Shown: positions 43,907 through 54,063, counted from the stretch's first letter. The stretch: DNA of 64,000 nt from JBBRHQ01 sp963738305 (GCA_963738305.1 CAVTVU010000005.1:1-64000); one strand, 5' to 3'. Numbers and translations: made by a program. Notes: generated from the sequence alone by a model not told the origin.

Positions 43907-44500
43907 GTGGAGCCGAGGCAGACAACACACGGCCTTCTTGCGGCGGTGATGGTGTGCGGCGTAGTGCTTGCGGTGCCCGGGTGCGGCTCGGGCAACGGCA
44001 GCTCCGATCGCCAGGCACAGCCGGCGACGAGCGGGCCGCGGTTGAGCCGTGCGCGATGCCTGCGGCTCGAGCCGCTGGTCCGGTCGCGGGCGGCGGTGGA
44101 CAATGTGAACAGCGCCCCTCTGAGGGTCTCGGCCACGGGAACCGCTCGCCTGTCCCAATGCCGCTTCCGGTCGCGCGCCGCGCAGGTCACCGTAGCCCTC
44201 GACACCGCCACCGACTCCGATCAGCGGTTTGCCAACCGGGTCGTCGAAGCGATCCAGTTCAGCGGGGGCGATCCCTCGAGGCTCCCCCGGCGGGTCGGTG
44301 GGGTCGGCGATCCCGGCTCCGAGTACGGCGGCGCCGTCTGGTTCGCCTCATCCGCACAGCTTCTGGCGATCAGGGCGAACCGGCTGCTGATCGTCGGCTT
44401 CTATGTCGAGGGGCTCCCGGATGGAGCGCTGCGGAGCGGAGCGGCCGCGCTTGCCCGGCGCGCCTACTCGCTGACCGGCGATACGGAGGCCCGTAGCTGA
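43907..44500 (+). CDS. Lipoprotein of unknown function
   Basis: 197 residues from GTG at 43907. The signal (AAVMVCGVVLAVPGC) ends in the lipobox VPGC, followed by a Gly/Ser linker. The rest is a globular domain with two other cysteines (SRARCLRLEPLVRSR, ARLSQCRFRSRAAQVTVALD) that may pair. Later parts show GDPGSEYGGAVWFASS and LLIVGFYVEGLP. No family is recognised. Anchored outside the membrane. Confidence 0.75.
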   Translation: MEPRQTTHGLLAAVMVCGVVLAVPGCGSGNGSSDRQAQPATSGPRLSRARCLRLEPLVRSRAAVDNVNSAPLRVSATGTARLSQCRFRSRAAQVTVALDTATDSDQRFANRVVEAIQFSGGDPSRLPRRVGGVGDPGSEYGGAVWFASSAQLLAIRANRLLIVGFYVEGLPDGALRSGAAALARRAYSLTGDTEARS

Positions 44501-44510
44501 GGCGAGGCTT

Positions 44511-44707
44511 TCACACCAGCCGGAACTCGTCGCTGAACTCGGCCAGCAGATCCTCGCCCTCGCGGCCCTGTCCCGCCATGGCCGCGTAGAGGCGCTCGAA
44601 GAACTCCGCGGTGCGGAGCGCCGCTCGCCGCTGGTCTCCTCAACGGTCCTGACGATGAGCAGGCGGAAGCCCTCGGGCCCTTCGATCTCCTGGCCGGCAT
44701 GCGCCAC
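44511..44707 (-). pseudogene. Short hypothetical protein, one frame break
   Basis: GTG at 44707 gives EGPEGFRLLIVRTVEETSGE. After one base is lost near 44625 the other frame gives RTAEFFERLYAAMAGQGREG and EDLLAEFSDEFRLV to a stop at 44511-44513. Together it is about 65 residues. No family is recognised. The join is clean, so the break may be a sequencing indel. Confidence 0.4.
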
Positions 44708-44733
44708 GCGGCGACCTTAGCCTCCGGCTCCCC

Positions 44734-45498
44734 TCAGCGTCGCTGCTCGCGGAACATCCGCATTGCGTGCGCCCCGGCCGGGTGCTCGCGCAGCTCCCGC
44801 ACGACCGCGGCTGTGTGCTCCGGCAACTCGCCCGGCTGGGGCAGCGGCACCCCGTACTCCGGGGGCATCAGCACCGAGGCCGCCAGGGCGGAGAAGGTCA
44901 GGTCGGCGGCGGTGAAGGCCTCGCCGCAGAGGAAGGGGCGCCCGTCATCTAGGCGCTCGGCCACCTGGTCGAAGCTCGCCCGGACAGTGCTCTCCGCGCG
45001 GGCGGCGGTGGACGGGGTGACGCCAAGGTAGCGGTCGATGCCGCGCCAGACGAGCGGGTAGAGCAGGGGCAGCAGGCGCCGCTCCCAGGCCGGAACGCCC
45101 GTGGGCGCGTAGCGGACCGCGATCTCGCGGTGGCCGCGCAGCTCGTTGTACATCCAGAGCCGCCCCTCGGGGCCGAGGCGCTGGTCGAAATCGCGCTCGA
45201 GCTCCCGTATCTCCTCGCGGGCCGCGGGATCGTCGGGATAGATGCGCCTCTGGGCCGGCACCCCCCGGTCGGCCCATTCGAGGATCTCGGCCGATTCCGC
45301 CAGCACCGTCTCGCCGCAGACCAGGACCGGAGCGGTCGTCCCGCCCCCGGCCCGGCGGACCGCCAAGCGGTGGAGCAGCTGGAGGTGAGGGCGCTCCGAG
45401 TAGGGGATGCCGGCGAGCTCCAGCGCCCAGCGGGCCTTCTCGCAGTAATGGCTGATCGGGATCGTGATCAGCTCACAGGTGTCCCGGCCGGTGCTCAC
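44734..45498 (-). CDS. Glutathione-S-transferase-like protein
   Basis: 254 residues from GTG at 45498. The thioredoxin-like N-terminus has PISHYCEKARWALELAGIPY with a Cys where many GSTs have Ser or Tyr, then TTAPVLVCGETVLAESAEIL. An all-alpha C-terminal domain ends with FLCGEAFTAADLTFSALAAS, the GST capping box. The upstream open frame is not coding-like. Actinobacteria generally lack glutathione, so the true thiol or ligand is unclear. It is divergent from the RibD-like gene. Confidence 0.85.
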   Translation of the reverse strand: MSTGRDTCELITIPISHYCEKARWALELAGIPYSERPHLQLLHRLAVRRAGGGTTAPVLVCGETVLAESAEILEWADRGVPAQRRIYPDDPAAREEIRELERDFDQRLGPEGRLWMYNELRGHREIAVRYAPTGVPAWERRLLPLLYPLVWRGIDRYLGVTPSTAARAESTVRASFDQVAERLDDGRPFLCGEAFTAADLTFSALAASVLMPPEYGVPLPQPGELPEHTAAVVRELREHPAGAHAMRMFREQRR

Positions 45499-45555
45499 CC
45501 CGCGATCATCCCCGACCGCGTCTCGGGCGGCGAGGTCGAATAACGTCAGCGGAGG

Positions 45556-46206
45556 ATGGCAGAGGTCCGGCTCAGCATCTCGATCTCGCTCGACGGCTTC
45601 GCCGCCGGCCCCAACCAGAGCGAGGAGAACCCGCTCGGCGAGGGCGGGATGCAGCTGCACGAGTGGGCCTTCGAGCTGGCCGCCTGGCGCGAGCCACACG
45701 AGCGGGAGGGCGGCGAGGTGAACGCCAGCACCGAGGTCGTCGAGGAGATGCGCGAGGGTGTCGGCGCCACGCTGATGGGACGCAACATGTTCGGTGGCGG
45801 GCCAGGCCCCTGGGGCGAGGATCGCTGGACCGGTTGGTGGGGAGAGGAGCCGCCGTTCGGAATGCCGGTCTTCGTGCTCACCCACCATCCGCGCGAGCCG
45901 CTCGAGCTGGGGGAGACCACCTTCACCTTCGTGACCGGGGGAATCGAGGCGGCGCTGGAGCAGGCCCGGGCCGCCGCCGGGGACGGAGACGTGGCGATCG
46001 GCGGCGGCGCAAGCACCGCCCGCCAATACCTGGACGCCGGCCTCATCGACGAGGTCAACCTCTCAATCGTCCCGGTCCTTCTCGGGAGCGGCGCTCGGCT
46101 CTTCGACGGGGGAGCGGGGGCCGGGGCGGCGCTGGAGATCGCTCGGGTGATCGACGCCCCGGGCGTCACCCACCTCAAATATCGAGCGGGCGATGGCCGT
46201 GCCTGA
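45556..46206 (+). CDS. Dihydrofolate-reductase-family (RibD C-terminal) protein
   Basis: 216 residues from ATG at 45556, with GCGGAGG upstream. The fold is shown by VRLSISISLDGFAAGPNQSE, GATLMGRNMFGGGPG, PVFVLTHHPREPLELGETTF and DVAIGGGASTARQYLDAGLI with DEVNLSIVPVLLGSGARLF. These proteins are NADPH reductases of the RibD C-terminal type and are not true DHFR or RibD enzymes. The next gene starts 14 bp before its end, so they are co-transcribed. Confidence 0.9.
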   Translation: MAEVRLSISISLDGFAAGPNQSEENPLGEGGMQLHEWAFELAAWREPHEREGGEVNASTEVVEEMREGVGATLMGRNMFGGGPGPWGEDRWTGWWGEEPPFGMPVFVLTHHPREPLELGETTFTFVTGGIEAALEQARAAAGDGDVAIGGGASTARQYLDAGLIDEVNLSIVPVLLGSGARLFDGGAGAGAALEIARVIDAPGVTHLKYRAGDGRA

Positions 46207-47509
46207 CGCGATCGTCGTCGGCGCCGGCCTGGCCGGCCTCTCCGCCGCCCGCGACCTGGCGGGGGCGGGTACCGAAGTGGTCGTCCTCGAGGCGCGCGAC
46301 CGACCCGGCGGCCGGGTGCTCCAGACGAGCCTCGCCGACGGCCGTCTCGTGCAGCTGGGCGGCGAGCTGACCGGACCCCATCAGTCGGCCTACCGCGGGC
46401 TGGTGGAAGAGCTGGGGCTGACCCTGGAGCCCTCCTTCGTCGCCGCAGCGGGCGAGGAGACCTACCTCCTCGCCGAGGGGCGCTTCGTCGGCGACGGCCA
46501 TCCGTGGATGAGCGACGAAGACCGGGCCAGCTACGCCGAGACCGAGCGGGAGTTCGCCCGCCTGGCGAAGACCGTCGATCCGGAGGACCCCTGGTCGCAC
46601 CCCGACGCCGAGCGGCTCGACCGCCTCTCGATCGCCGCCTGGATGCGGGACGTCGGCGCGACCCGCAATGCGGTGCGGGCGCGTGACCTCTTCGCCCTGG
46701 CGCTCTCCTCGGAATCGGCCGAGCGCACGTCGCTGCTCTCCGAGCTTCGCAAGGAGGCCTCGGCCGGAGCGAGTGGCTTCTACAGCTATGAGACCTGGGA
46801 GGCCGAGCGGGTCGCCGAAGGCTCGGCGACCGTTGCCCTGCAGATGGCCGAGGACCTGGGGTACCGGATCCGCTACGCGACCCCGGTGAGGCGGATCACG
46901 ATCAGCCCCTCCGGCTGCTCGGTCACGACCGCCGCGGGGGAGCGCTTGGAGGCGGAGATCGTGGTCTCGGCGTTACCGGTCGGCCCGCTGCGCGATGTCC
47001 AGGTCGACGGCGTCTCCGAGGAGCGGCTCGGGTCGCTTCACCGCCAGCGACACGCCCTCGCGGCGAAGCCCGTCTTCGCCTACGAGTCGGCCTTCTGGGA
47101 GGAGGGAGGGCAGAACGGCGACCTCTACTCCGAGACGGGGCTGATCGGGGGTGCGTGGGCACAGGCGGGAGGGGTGATCTCGACCCTGGTCCCGCCGGAG
47201 CGCCTGGCGCCGCTCATCGCCACCCCCGGGCACCTGGTCCAGCATGAGCTGGCGACCGAGATGGCCGCAGCCTTCGGCGAGCCGGCCGGCAGCCCCCTCG
47301 CATTCTTCCTGCGCCGCTGGGGCATCGACCGGTGGACCCAGGGCTACATCACCTCCTGGCGCCCCGGCGACGTGATGGCCGTCGGCCCGCTCCACGGCAC
47401 CCACGAGCCGCCCTTCTACGTCTGCGGCTCGGACCAGTGGGTCTGTGGCTACATGGAAGGCGCGGTGCGCACCGGGCGCAGCGCCGCAGGGGCGGCGTTG
47501 GGGAGCTAG
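46193..47509 (+). CDS. Flavin amine oxidase (FAD/NAD(P)-dependent)
   Basis: 438 residues from ATG at 46193, overlapping the RibD-like gene. FAD motif: DAIVVGAGLAGLSAARDLAG, then VVLEARDRPGGRVLQTS. The C-terminal signature reads HGTHEPPFYVCGSDQWVCGY and EGAVRTGRSAAGAAL. The substrate is unknown; monoamine-oxidase-like or polyamine-oxidase-like enzymes are possible. It is a paralogue of the broken gene at 48582-49929 on the other strand, and the two flank an SDR gene. Confidence 0.9.
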   Translation: MAVPDAIVVGAGLAGLSAARDLAGAGTEVVVLEARDRPGGRVLQTSLADGRLVQLGGELTGPHQSAYRGLVEELGLTLEPSFVAAAGEETYLLAEGRFVGDGHPWMSDEDRASYAETEREFARLAKTVDPEDPWSHPDAERLDRLSIAAWMRDVGATRNAVRARDLFALALSSESAERTSLLSELRKEASAGASGFYSYETWEAERVAEGSATVALQMAEDLGYRIRYATPVRRITISPSGCSVTTAAGERLEAEIVVSALPVGPLRDVQVDGVSEERLGSLHRQRHALAAKPVFAYESAFWEEGGQNGDLYSETGLIGGAWAQAGGVISTLVPPERLAPLIATPGHLVQHELATEMAAAFGEPAGSPLAFFLRRWGIDRWTQGYITSWRPGDVMAVGPLHGTHEPPFYVCGSDQWVCGYMEGAVRTGRSAAGAALGS

Positions 47510-47597
47510 CTGTGATAACCCGACGCGGGTAGCGGATCCAGGCGACTCCGGGCACGATTCGTGTCCCTTCGCGGCTGATTCGCCACGCCCCGGTGAG

Positions 47598-47640
47598 GTG
47601 GGACCTTTGAACCGCCATATACGCGTCTGAAAGGTCTCAC
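47598..47640. repeat. Imperfect inverted repeat between convergent genes
   Basis: Arms GTGGGACCTTT (47598-47608) and AAAGGTCTCAC (47630-47640) pair over 11 bp with one G-T wobble and a 19-21-base loop. It lies between the amine-oxidase stop (47509) and the SDR stop (47664). It could be a terminator or a protein site; the loop is long for a terminator. Confidence 0.45.
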
Positions 47641-47663
47641 GTCCCGCGTATCCAGCGACGCGG

Positions 47664-48563
47664 TCAATCATCGGAGCCAGGCCCCATCCGATACACGGTG
47701 TTCAGCAGGGTCTCGACCGTGCCCGGGCTGACCGCGTTGGCCAGCTCGAAGGCGTTGCCGAAACGGGTCGAGATGCGGATCGGGCGGGTGACGATCGCCT
47801 CGGCGACCATGGCCGCGGCCTCCTCGGCGCTGATCGCCGGGAACGTTTCGTACAGCTTGGTGGGGGCGATCATCGGGGTCCGCACGAGCGGCATGTAGAC
47901 GGTGGTGACATGGACGCCGTCGGCCCGGATCTCCGAGGCGATCGAGGCCGAGAAAGCGTTCAGCGCGGCCTTCGACGCGAGGTAGGCGGAGAAGCGGGGG
48001 GTGTGGATCTGTACCCCGGCCGAGGAGATGTTGACGATCTGGCCGGAGCCGCGCTCGCGCATCGAGGGCAGGAGGCCCAGCATCAGCCTCACCGCCCCGA
48101 AGTAGTTGATCTGCATCGTCCGCTGGAAGTCGTGCATGCGCTCGTAGGAGAGCTCGAGCGAGCGCCGGATCGAGTGCGCCGCGTTGTTGACCAGGACGTC
48201 GACGTGCCCGTGCTGCTCGAGGACGGCGGTGGCCAGGGCTCCGACCGCGTCGAGGTCGGAGAGGTCGCAGGGGTGCACGTGGGCGCGTCCCCCGGACGCG
48301 GCGATCTCCTCCTTCGCCTGCTCCAGCGCGGCGGCGTTGCGGGCCACGAGCAGGACCGTGCCACCGGCGGCACCGATGCGAAGCGCGCTCGCCTTGCCGA
48401 TCCCCGAGGAGGAGCCGGTGATCATCACGACCCTGCCACCGACGGCGTCCTCGAGGGACCCGCTGCGGATCCGGCGCAGCACCCCGGCAGGCGTGTAGGG
48501 CGCCTTGAAGGCGAGCTTGTTGGCCCTCCCGATCAGCCCGGAGATTGGGTCCGTGCGCGCCAT
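47664..48563 (-). CDS. Short-chain dehydrogenase/reductase
   Basis: 299 residues from ATG at 48563. Cofactor motif VVMITGSSSGIGKASALRIG, DVLVNNAAHSI, IVNISSAGVQ with the Ser, and the active-site YLASK (Tyr-x3-Lys). The C-terminal extension (ISTRFGNAFELANAVSPGTV) is like the SDRs that go with fatty-acid or retinol-type substrates, and the N-terminal stretch (GLIGRANKLAFKAPYTPAGV) is like those fused or linked to acyl enzymes. Substrate unknown. Its start is 18 bp after the amine oxidase stop on the same strand. Confidence 0.9.
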   Translation of the reverse strand: MARTDPISGLIGRANKLAFKAPYTPAGVLRRIRSGSLEDAVGGRVVMITGSSSGIGKASALRIGAAGGTVLLVARNAAALEQAKEEIAASGGRAHVHPCDLSDLDAVGALATAVLEQHGHVDVLVNNAAHSIRRSLELSYERMHDFQRTMQINYFGAVRLMLGLLPSMRERGSGQIVNISSAGVQIHTPRFSAYLASKAALNAFSASIASEIRADGVHVTTVYMPLVRTPMIAPTKLYETFPAISAEEAAAMVAEAIVTRPIRISTRFGNAFELANAVSPGTVETLLNTVYRMGPGSDD

Positions 48564-48581
48564 CGGACTCTGCGCGCCGCC

Positions 48582-49929
48582 TCAGGCCGGGGAGGAGCGG
48601 GCGGATAGGACCTCGAGGCAGGCCTCGGCGGCGTGGGCGCCGGAGCGGGTCGCTCCCTCCATGTGGATGTGACCCACCCCCGCGATGTCGGTACAGGCCC
48701 AGTGGATCGGGCCGATCGGGCGGCGGAGGTCCTCGCCGAAGCGGGTCAACCCGCCGACGCCGAAGCTGGTCCCGTAGGCCCCGCGGGTCCACTCCTGTCC
48801 GGACCACTCGGTCTCGATGTAGTCGACGGGCCGTTGCGCTCGCGCGCCGACGTAGGAGGCCATGCCCTCGAGCACCGCCTCGCGGCGAGGGCCGGGGTCC
48901 ATCCGCCCGACCCGCTCGGCGACCTCGCCGGCCAGGAAGGTGCAGAGAACGCCCGCCGAGGCCGAGGGCGGGGAGTTGTCGTAGAGCTCGCGCACCAGCT
49001 GGTAGGGCGCGAAGCCCTGGCCCGAGAGCCCCTCCTCGCGCCAGAACGGCTGCTCGTAGACGGCGAGGATCTTGGTAACGCTGCCCTGCGAGAGTGCCTG
49101 CTCGAGCCGCAAACGCCAGGCCGGGAGGGCCGGCTGGAAGCGGATCGCAGCGCTCAGGTTGGGCGGCACCGCGAGGATCGCGTTGCGCGCCCTGGCTGAC
49201 CATCCGGCCCGCATCGATCTCGACCCCCTCGTCGGACCAGCGGACCTCGCGGGCCGGGGACTCCAGCACCACCCGCTCGCCGAGGCGCTCGGCGAGCCGG
49301 ATCGGGATCAGCTGCGAGCCGCCGACGACCCGGTAGGCCAGGCACTGCTCGGGCTCGAACAGCTCGAAGGTCCCTCCGGCGCCGGAAATCATCCACAGGC
49401 CCTGGAGCAGCGAGAAGGTGTGCGCGGGCTTGGCCAGGAAGCCGCCGGCGAGCCAGGCGCGGAGCAGGTCGCGGGCCATCTCGTCGCCGACCTCCCGCCT
49501 TAGCCATTCCTCGTAGGTGATCGCGTCGAGCTCGGTCGCGTCGGGGTGGGCCCACGGCGCCTCGGGATCGAGCTCCTTGGCCAGGGCGTCGAGCTTGGCG
49601 TCCGCCTCCTCGAAGGCGCGCTCGGAGGCGGCGCCGAGGGGCGCGTCATGGCCCCGGTAGCGGTGCGACCTGCCGGCCGCGTCGACGTAGACGTGCTCGC
49701 CCTCGCGGAAGCTTGGGAACAGGTCGATCCCGAGCTCGCCGAGCAGCGAGTGGAGGGCCGACTGGTAGGGGGCGACCCATTGGCCGCCCAGCTCGTTCGC
49801 CTCGCCGCCGATCTCGGTGTTCCAGACCCGTCCCCCGACCCTGTCGCGGGCCTCGAGCACGACCACGTCGACGCCCTCGCGGGCCAGCGCGGTCGCTGCC
49901 GTGAGGCCGGCGATGCCGGCCCCGACCAC
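48582..49929 (-). pseudogene. Flavin amine oxidase, one frame break
   Basis: GTG at 49929 begins VVGAGIAGLTAATALAREGV then VVLEARDRVGGRVWNTEI and GGQWVAPYQSALHSLLGELG. Near 49200 the frame shifts and goes on ARNAILAVPPNLSAAIRFQP, ILAVYEQPFWREEGLSGQGF, DYIETEWSGQEWTRGAYGTS and HIHMEGATRSGAHAAEACLE to a stop at 48582. Rebuilt length is about 450 residues. The true start is unclear: an extension to an ATT at 49947 (ETDVAVVGAG) would complete the Rossmann strand. It is a paralogue of 46193-47509 and is followed by the SDR gene on the same strand. Confidence 0.72.
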
Positions 49930-50038
49930 CGCTACATCTGTCTCAATGATGCGATCAGCGCAACCGGCCTCCTCAAGCCAGCCGATCGGAACCCCGCGCT
50001 CAGTCTATGCGGGATTCCGCTCGGCTGGCTTCGGGGGC

Positions 50039-50692
50039 TCAGCGGCCGGCCTGGAACGCGAGGCCGTCGGCGGTGCAGTGCTCGGTGGTCGCCGTTGGCG
50101 ACCGTCGCCACGTTGAAGGTGGCGGTGCTCGCGCTTGGTCGCGAAGACCAGGTTCGCGATAGTGCGGAAGTAGCTGCCCGGGGGCGACGGAGGAGGACCC
50201 GCCGATCACCGCGCTGCCGACCGGGACGTCGATCTGCAGGTTGCCCGCGTTCATCGTGCCCGCGCGAGTGCGGGTTGCTTCCGAAGTCGTTCTGGAAGTT
50301 CTCCTGGATCGTCCCCGGCCGCGTGGAGCGGAAGGCGAAGACCAGGGAGGTGCCGCCGCCCGTGGCTGCGGCAGGCGGCCCGCAGGGTGAGGCCGTTGAC
50401 GGTGCCGACCGAGCGCAACGGCGATCCGGCCTTGGCGTCGGCGGAGAAGTGGAGGCGCACCGACCGGCGAGCCCGAAGCTGCTTGCGGATGCCCTTGGCC
50501 AGCGCCCTGCTTGCGGACGCTGCCCGCGGCGAGCTTGTTCGGCTTGACCGCGTGCCGGCGGAGCTGCTGCGGGCCGACGCTGTTCTTCGGCAGCGCCACG
50601 GCGGCATAGGAAACGCCGCCCATCGCGACGCACAGCGCGATCATCGAGAGGACGTTGGAGAAGGTCAGTCGGGACCGCAGGGACTTCAGCAC
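50039..50692 (-). pseudogene. Exported hypothetical protein with LRSRLTFSNV start, several frame breaks
   Basis: GTG at 50692 opens LKSLRSRLTFSNVLSMIALC then VAMGGVSYAAVALPKNSVG, the signal-like opening of a widespread exported family in this group. The frame then shifts repeatedly: ALAKGIRKQLRARRSVRLHF is in one frame, ATGGGTSLVFAFRSTRPGTI in a second, GTMNAGNLQIDVPVGSAVIG in a third, and the end TADGLAFQAGR at 50039. Together it is a protein of about 215 residues. No function is known. Confidence 0.5.
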
Positions 50693-50782
50693 GGGACTCC
50701 TCGGTAGTTTTCGAACCCGGCATCTATCGGCAGGCCCCTGCACCGACCTTGAGCCCTGGTCGGGTTGGTAGCGTGCCGCCCG

Positions 50783-52269
50783 ATGGCGGCGAGATGGGCG
50801 AAGCTCGGGGTGGTCGCCGGCTGCTTGACGCTCGTCGCGGCCTCGGCGGCGATCGGGCGGACGCGGGGCCGGGGCGCCGCTCGCGGTCGGCGCCGGGCAG
50901 AGCTGCGATGCCGTCTACCAGGCTCAGCCGCCGCAGCCGGGCGAGCCCGCGGGCGGGGCGCCGGGGATTCCCGTCGGCTGGGCGAAGGCCGCCGCCGGGG
51001 CTGCTGCCCCGCCAGGTCTACCTCCGCACCGAGACGGAGGGGTTCAACCGCCTCTATGAGTTCGCCACCCGCAGGGGCGAGATCTTCGCCCGCCTGCGAA
51101 GGGGCGATCAACCCTGGCGCCGGCTACCGCTGCCGGCATGCTTCGCCGGCCGCGTCGAGCAGATCTCGGTCGATGACGACGAGATGATCGCGCTCGACGA
51201 GCGGCGCCACGTGTTCACGATGAACCGGGCGCTCGACAACGGCTCCGAGTTCAGCTGGACGGGGCACTGGAGCGTGCCGGTCTGGATGGGGCCGGGGATC
51301 ACCCTGCCGCCGACCAAGGCCTGGTCCTGGTCGGTGGTCTCGCCGCTGGAGGATCACAACTGGACCGATCCGGCCGGCAACCGGACGGCGATCGGGGCCG
51401 GCAAGGTCTCCCATATCTGGGGCCTGCGTCCGGGCGGCCGGCGGCTCACCTTCTGGGACCCCTGGCTGCCGCTCGATCAGAGCTATGAGATGTGCGGGCC
51501 GCACCGCGGCCGCTTCCGCGCGGTCAACCTCTCGGCCGCGGGCTCATACGTGTTCGTGATCGGCCGCTTCGGCGACATGTTCACGCGGCTGTATGACTTC
51601 GACATCTCCGGGCACGACCCGATCTTCTTCGACTACTCCTACGAGGACCAGCGCGGCAAGGGCGACGGCGCCCCGATCCAGCTTCCGCCGGCGGGCTGGA
51701 CCCGGCAGCCGAAGATCCCCGGCAGGATCACCTCGGCGATCTCGATCAGCAAGGTCGGGGTGGACTGCGGTCCACCGCATCCTCCGGGTCGAGGGCGAGC
51801 GCCGCGGCCACACCGGCTTCTGGCAGCGCGACGTCGCCTCGCCGCGGGCGAAGGGGTGGCGGTTCCACCGCACCGGCGCTCCGCTGAGCGGGAAGGCTGC
51901 TCGCGAACCCGCGCGGCAACACGTCCTGGCGGGGCCTCGCCCGGGGCGAGGACAGGCGCTACCGGATGCACGGCGGCGGCTTCACCGCGACCCTCCTCGA
52001 CTACAACGTCTACTGCTCGCCGGCGACCCTGCGCTGGCAGGAGGACGGCAAGGTGCGGAAGCTACCGCCTCTACAACGTCGACGGGCTGCGCCAGGCGCC
52101 GCGGGCGCGGGGCCTCGACGACGAGCCGCGCGAACAGTACGGGGAGATCAGGTGGGGGCCGGGTGACTTCGAGGCGGTCACGGTGCAGGCGACCCGGGCG
52201 CGGATCGAGATACCCGAGCACGATTGGACATTCGAGCACGTGCCGGTTGCGGGGCGGGGCGGGACTTGA
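50783..52269 (+). pseudogene. Secreted hypothetical protein coupled to a membrane protein, frame breaks
   Basis: ATG at 50783 gives a signal-like start (LGVVAGCLTLVAASAAIGRT). After a frame change near 51000 comes a long clean stretch: RQVYLRTETEGFNRLYEFAT, FSWTGHWSVPVWMGPGITLP, GKVSHIWGLRPGGRRLTFWD, YDFDISGHDPIFFDYSYEDQ. Between 51770 and 52040 the coding passes through two more frames (VHRILRVEGERRGHTGFWQR, then MHGGGFTATLLDYNVYCSPA), then returns with YRLYNVDGLRQAPRARGLDD to the stop at 52267-52269. That TGA overlaps the TTG start of the next gene. About 490 residues, no known family. Confidence 0.55.
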
Positions 52270-52965
52270 CCCCGGCGATCACCGACGCGGCCCGGGAGGC
52301 GCTCGGCATCCTGCGCGACGGCTCGACCTTCAGCTGGTCCACGGTGACCCTGCTCGGCCTGGTGGTCTACGTCTACTCGGTCGAGGTCGAGCGCCGCCGC
52401 TGGGACATCATCCTGGCCGGGCTCGGCTTCTGGCTGATGGACTGGTTCAACGAGCTGGTCAACTCGGCGATCTTCCACGCCACCGACCGGGCGCCGCTGT
52501 GGACCGTCACCGGCGACACCAGCTACCTGATCCTGATCGGCCTCAGCATCGAGATCTCGCTGCTCTTCCTGGTCGCCGGAGTCGCCTTCGTCAAGCAGCT
52601 TCCGCCCGATCCGCGGATGCGGATCCTCGGCGTCCCCAACCGGCTCTTCCTCGTCTTCGCCTTCTCCTGCGCCTGCGTGGCGGTCGAGCTGTTCCTGAAC
52701 TCGACCGGCTACTTCACCTGGGAGTACTGGTGGTGGAACACCCCGTTCGTGCCGCTGATCGTCGTCTTCGGCTACATGACCTTCTTCGCGGATCGCCGCC
52801 TGGATCTTCGACATGGGCGACGACCGCCGCCGCCAGCTCACGGTGGTCGGGGGCCTCGCAGCGGTCGACATCGCGCTCGGCCTCGGCCTCGCCGGATTGC
52901 CGCGACTGGCTCGTCAGTGCGGACCGGGTCCCGACCCGGGACGCCCGCAACTGCAGGGCCGCTGA
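52266..52965 (+). pseudogene. Multi-pass membrane protein of unknown function, one frame break near its end
   Basis: TTG at 52266 overlaps the preceding stop (TTGA). Five or six hydrophobic helices are seen: STVTLLGLVVYVYSVEV, IILAGLGFWLMDWFNELVNS, YLILIGLSIEISLLFLVAGV, LFLVFAFSCACVAVELFLNS and FVPLIVVFGYMTFF. After that the frame shifts near 52795 and the end reads AWIFDMGDDRRRQLTVVGGL then AAVDIALGLGLAGLPRLARQ, to the stop at 52963-52965. Conserved residues lie in the helices (NELVNSAIFH). It is probably a partner of the preceding secreted protein. No family function is known to me. Confidence 0.6.
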
Positions 52966-52993
52966 GGGTTTTCGGAAAGAAACGGAGTTGCCT

Positions 52994-54063
52994 TGCCCGT
53001 GCCCCAGTCCGCGACAGAGGAGCTCGCCCTTCCCGCCCGCTCGGGCCCGGGGATCGCTTTCGGACTCCTCGCGGCTGCTCCTCTGCGGGCCGCTCTGGCG
53101 CGCCCGGCCCGGTCGCCGCAGCGAGTGCCCGCTGCCAGGGTGAGCGGGTGACGATCAGGGGCACCGCGCACGCCGAGCTGCTAACCGGCACCGCGCACCG
53201 CGACGTGATCGACGCCGGGGCAGGTAATGACGAGGTGCATGGCAGGCGCGGCAACGACGTGATTTGCGCGGGGCGCGGCAAGGACTTCGTGTTCGGCGGG
53301 CCGGGCAGCGATCAGATCGACGGCGGGGACAACATCGATTCGCTCCACGGCAACGATGGCCGGGACAGGCTGCGAGGCCAGCGCGCGCCGACTTCCTCGC
53401 GGGCGGCCGGGGACGGCGACCTGATCATCGGCGGCCCCGATGCCGGCACCCCGGCCGGCGGCGACGTCGCCGCCTTCGGCGGCCACCTCGCCCCCGTCAG
53501 CGTCGACCTCGGCCGTGGCGTCGCCCACGGGCAGGGCCTCGACCGCCTGCGCGGGATCGAGGGCGTGATGGGCTCGACCCTGCCCGACACGATCGTCGGC
53601 GACGACGGTCCCAACGTGCTCTCCGGCTCTGCCGACCCGGACCGGATCAGCGGCGCGGGCGGTGACGATCTGATCAACGGCGGCCCCGCCGATGACACCG
53701 TCCACGGTGACGGTGGCGACGACCAGATCCTCGGCTACTACGGCGACGACACCCTCTTCGGCGACCGTGGGGAGGACTCGATCGAGGGCTACGGCGGGCG
53801 CGACGTGATTTCCGGCGGACCCGGTAACGACAAGCTCGTCGGCGACGAGGGGAGGGATCGGCTGTTCGGGTTGCGGGGCGACGACCGCCTCTTCGGCGAC
53901 ATCCGCCCCTGCATCGGCGCGACCTGTGAGATCGGCGGTCCCGACCTCCTAGACGGCGGCTCGGGCGCCGAGAGCCAAGGGCGATTACGGCGACGGCGGG
54001 CCCTTCACAGACACCTGCACCAACCTCGAGCGCTTCACCTCTTGCGAGCTCGGATCTCCGTGA
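52994..54063 (+). pseudogene. RTX (hemolysin-type calcium-binding repeat) secreted protein, frameshifted
   Basis: From about 53149 the frame reads VTIRGTAHAELLTGTAHRDV and then nine-residue RTX units: GAGNDEVHG, GRGKDFVFG, GPGSDQIDG, GGDDLINGG, GDDTLFGDR. These bind calcium outside the cell. The signal-peptide part (52994-53148) and the tail are in other frames. The end reads GDYGDGGPFTDTCTNLERFT then SCELGSP, stop at 54061-54063. Near 53390 the frame also slips by two. In this phylum such proteins are exported by Sec and are often single-gene units, with no type I exporter seen. Confidence 0.65.

Noticed and set aside
53200..53900. Repeated Gly/Asp-coding DNA, considered as tandem repeat or CRISPR-like array
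   Set aside because: The periodicity is 27 bp of degenerate codons for RTX nonapeptides; units differ at DNA level and there are no spacers.
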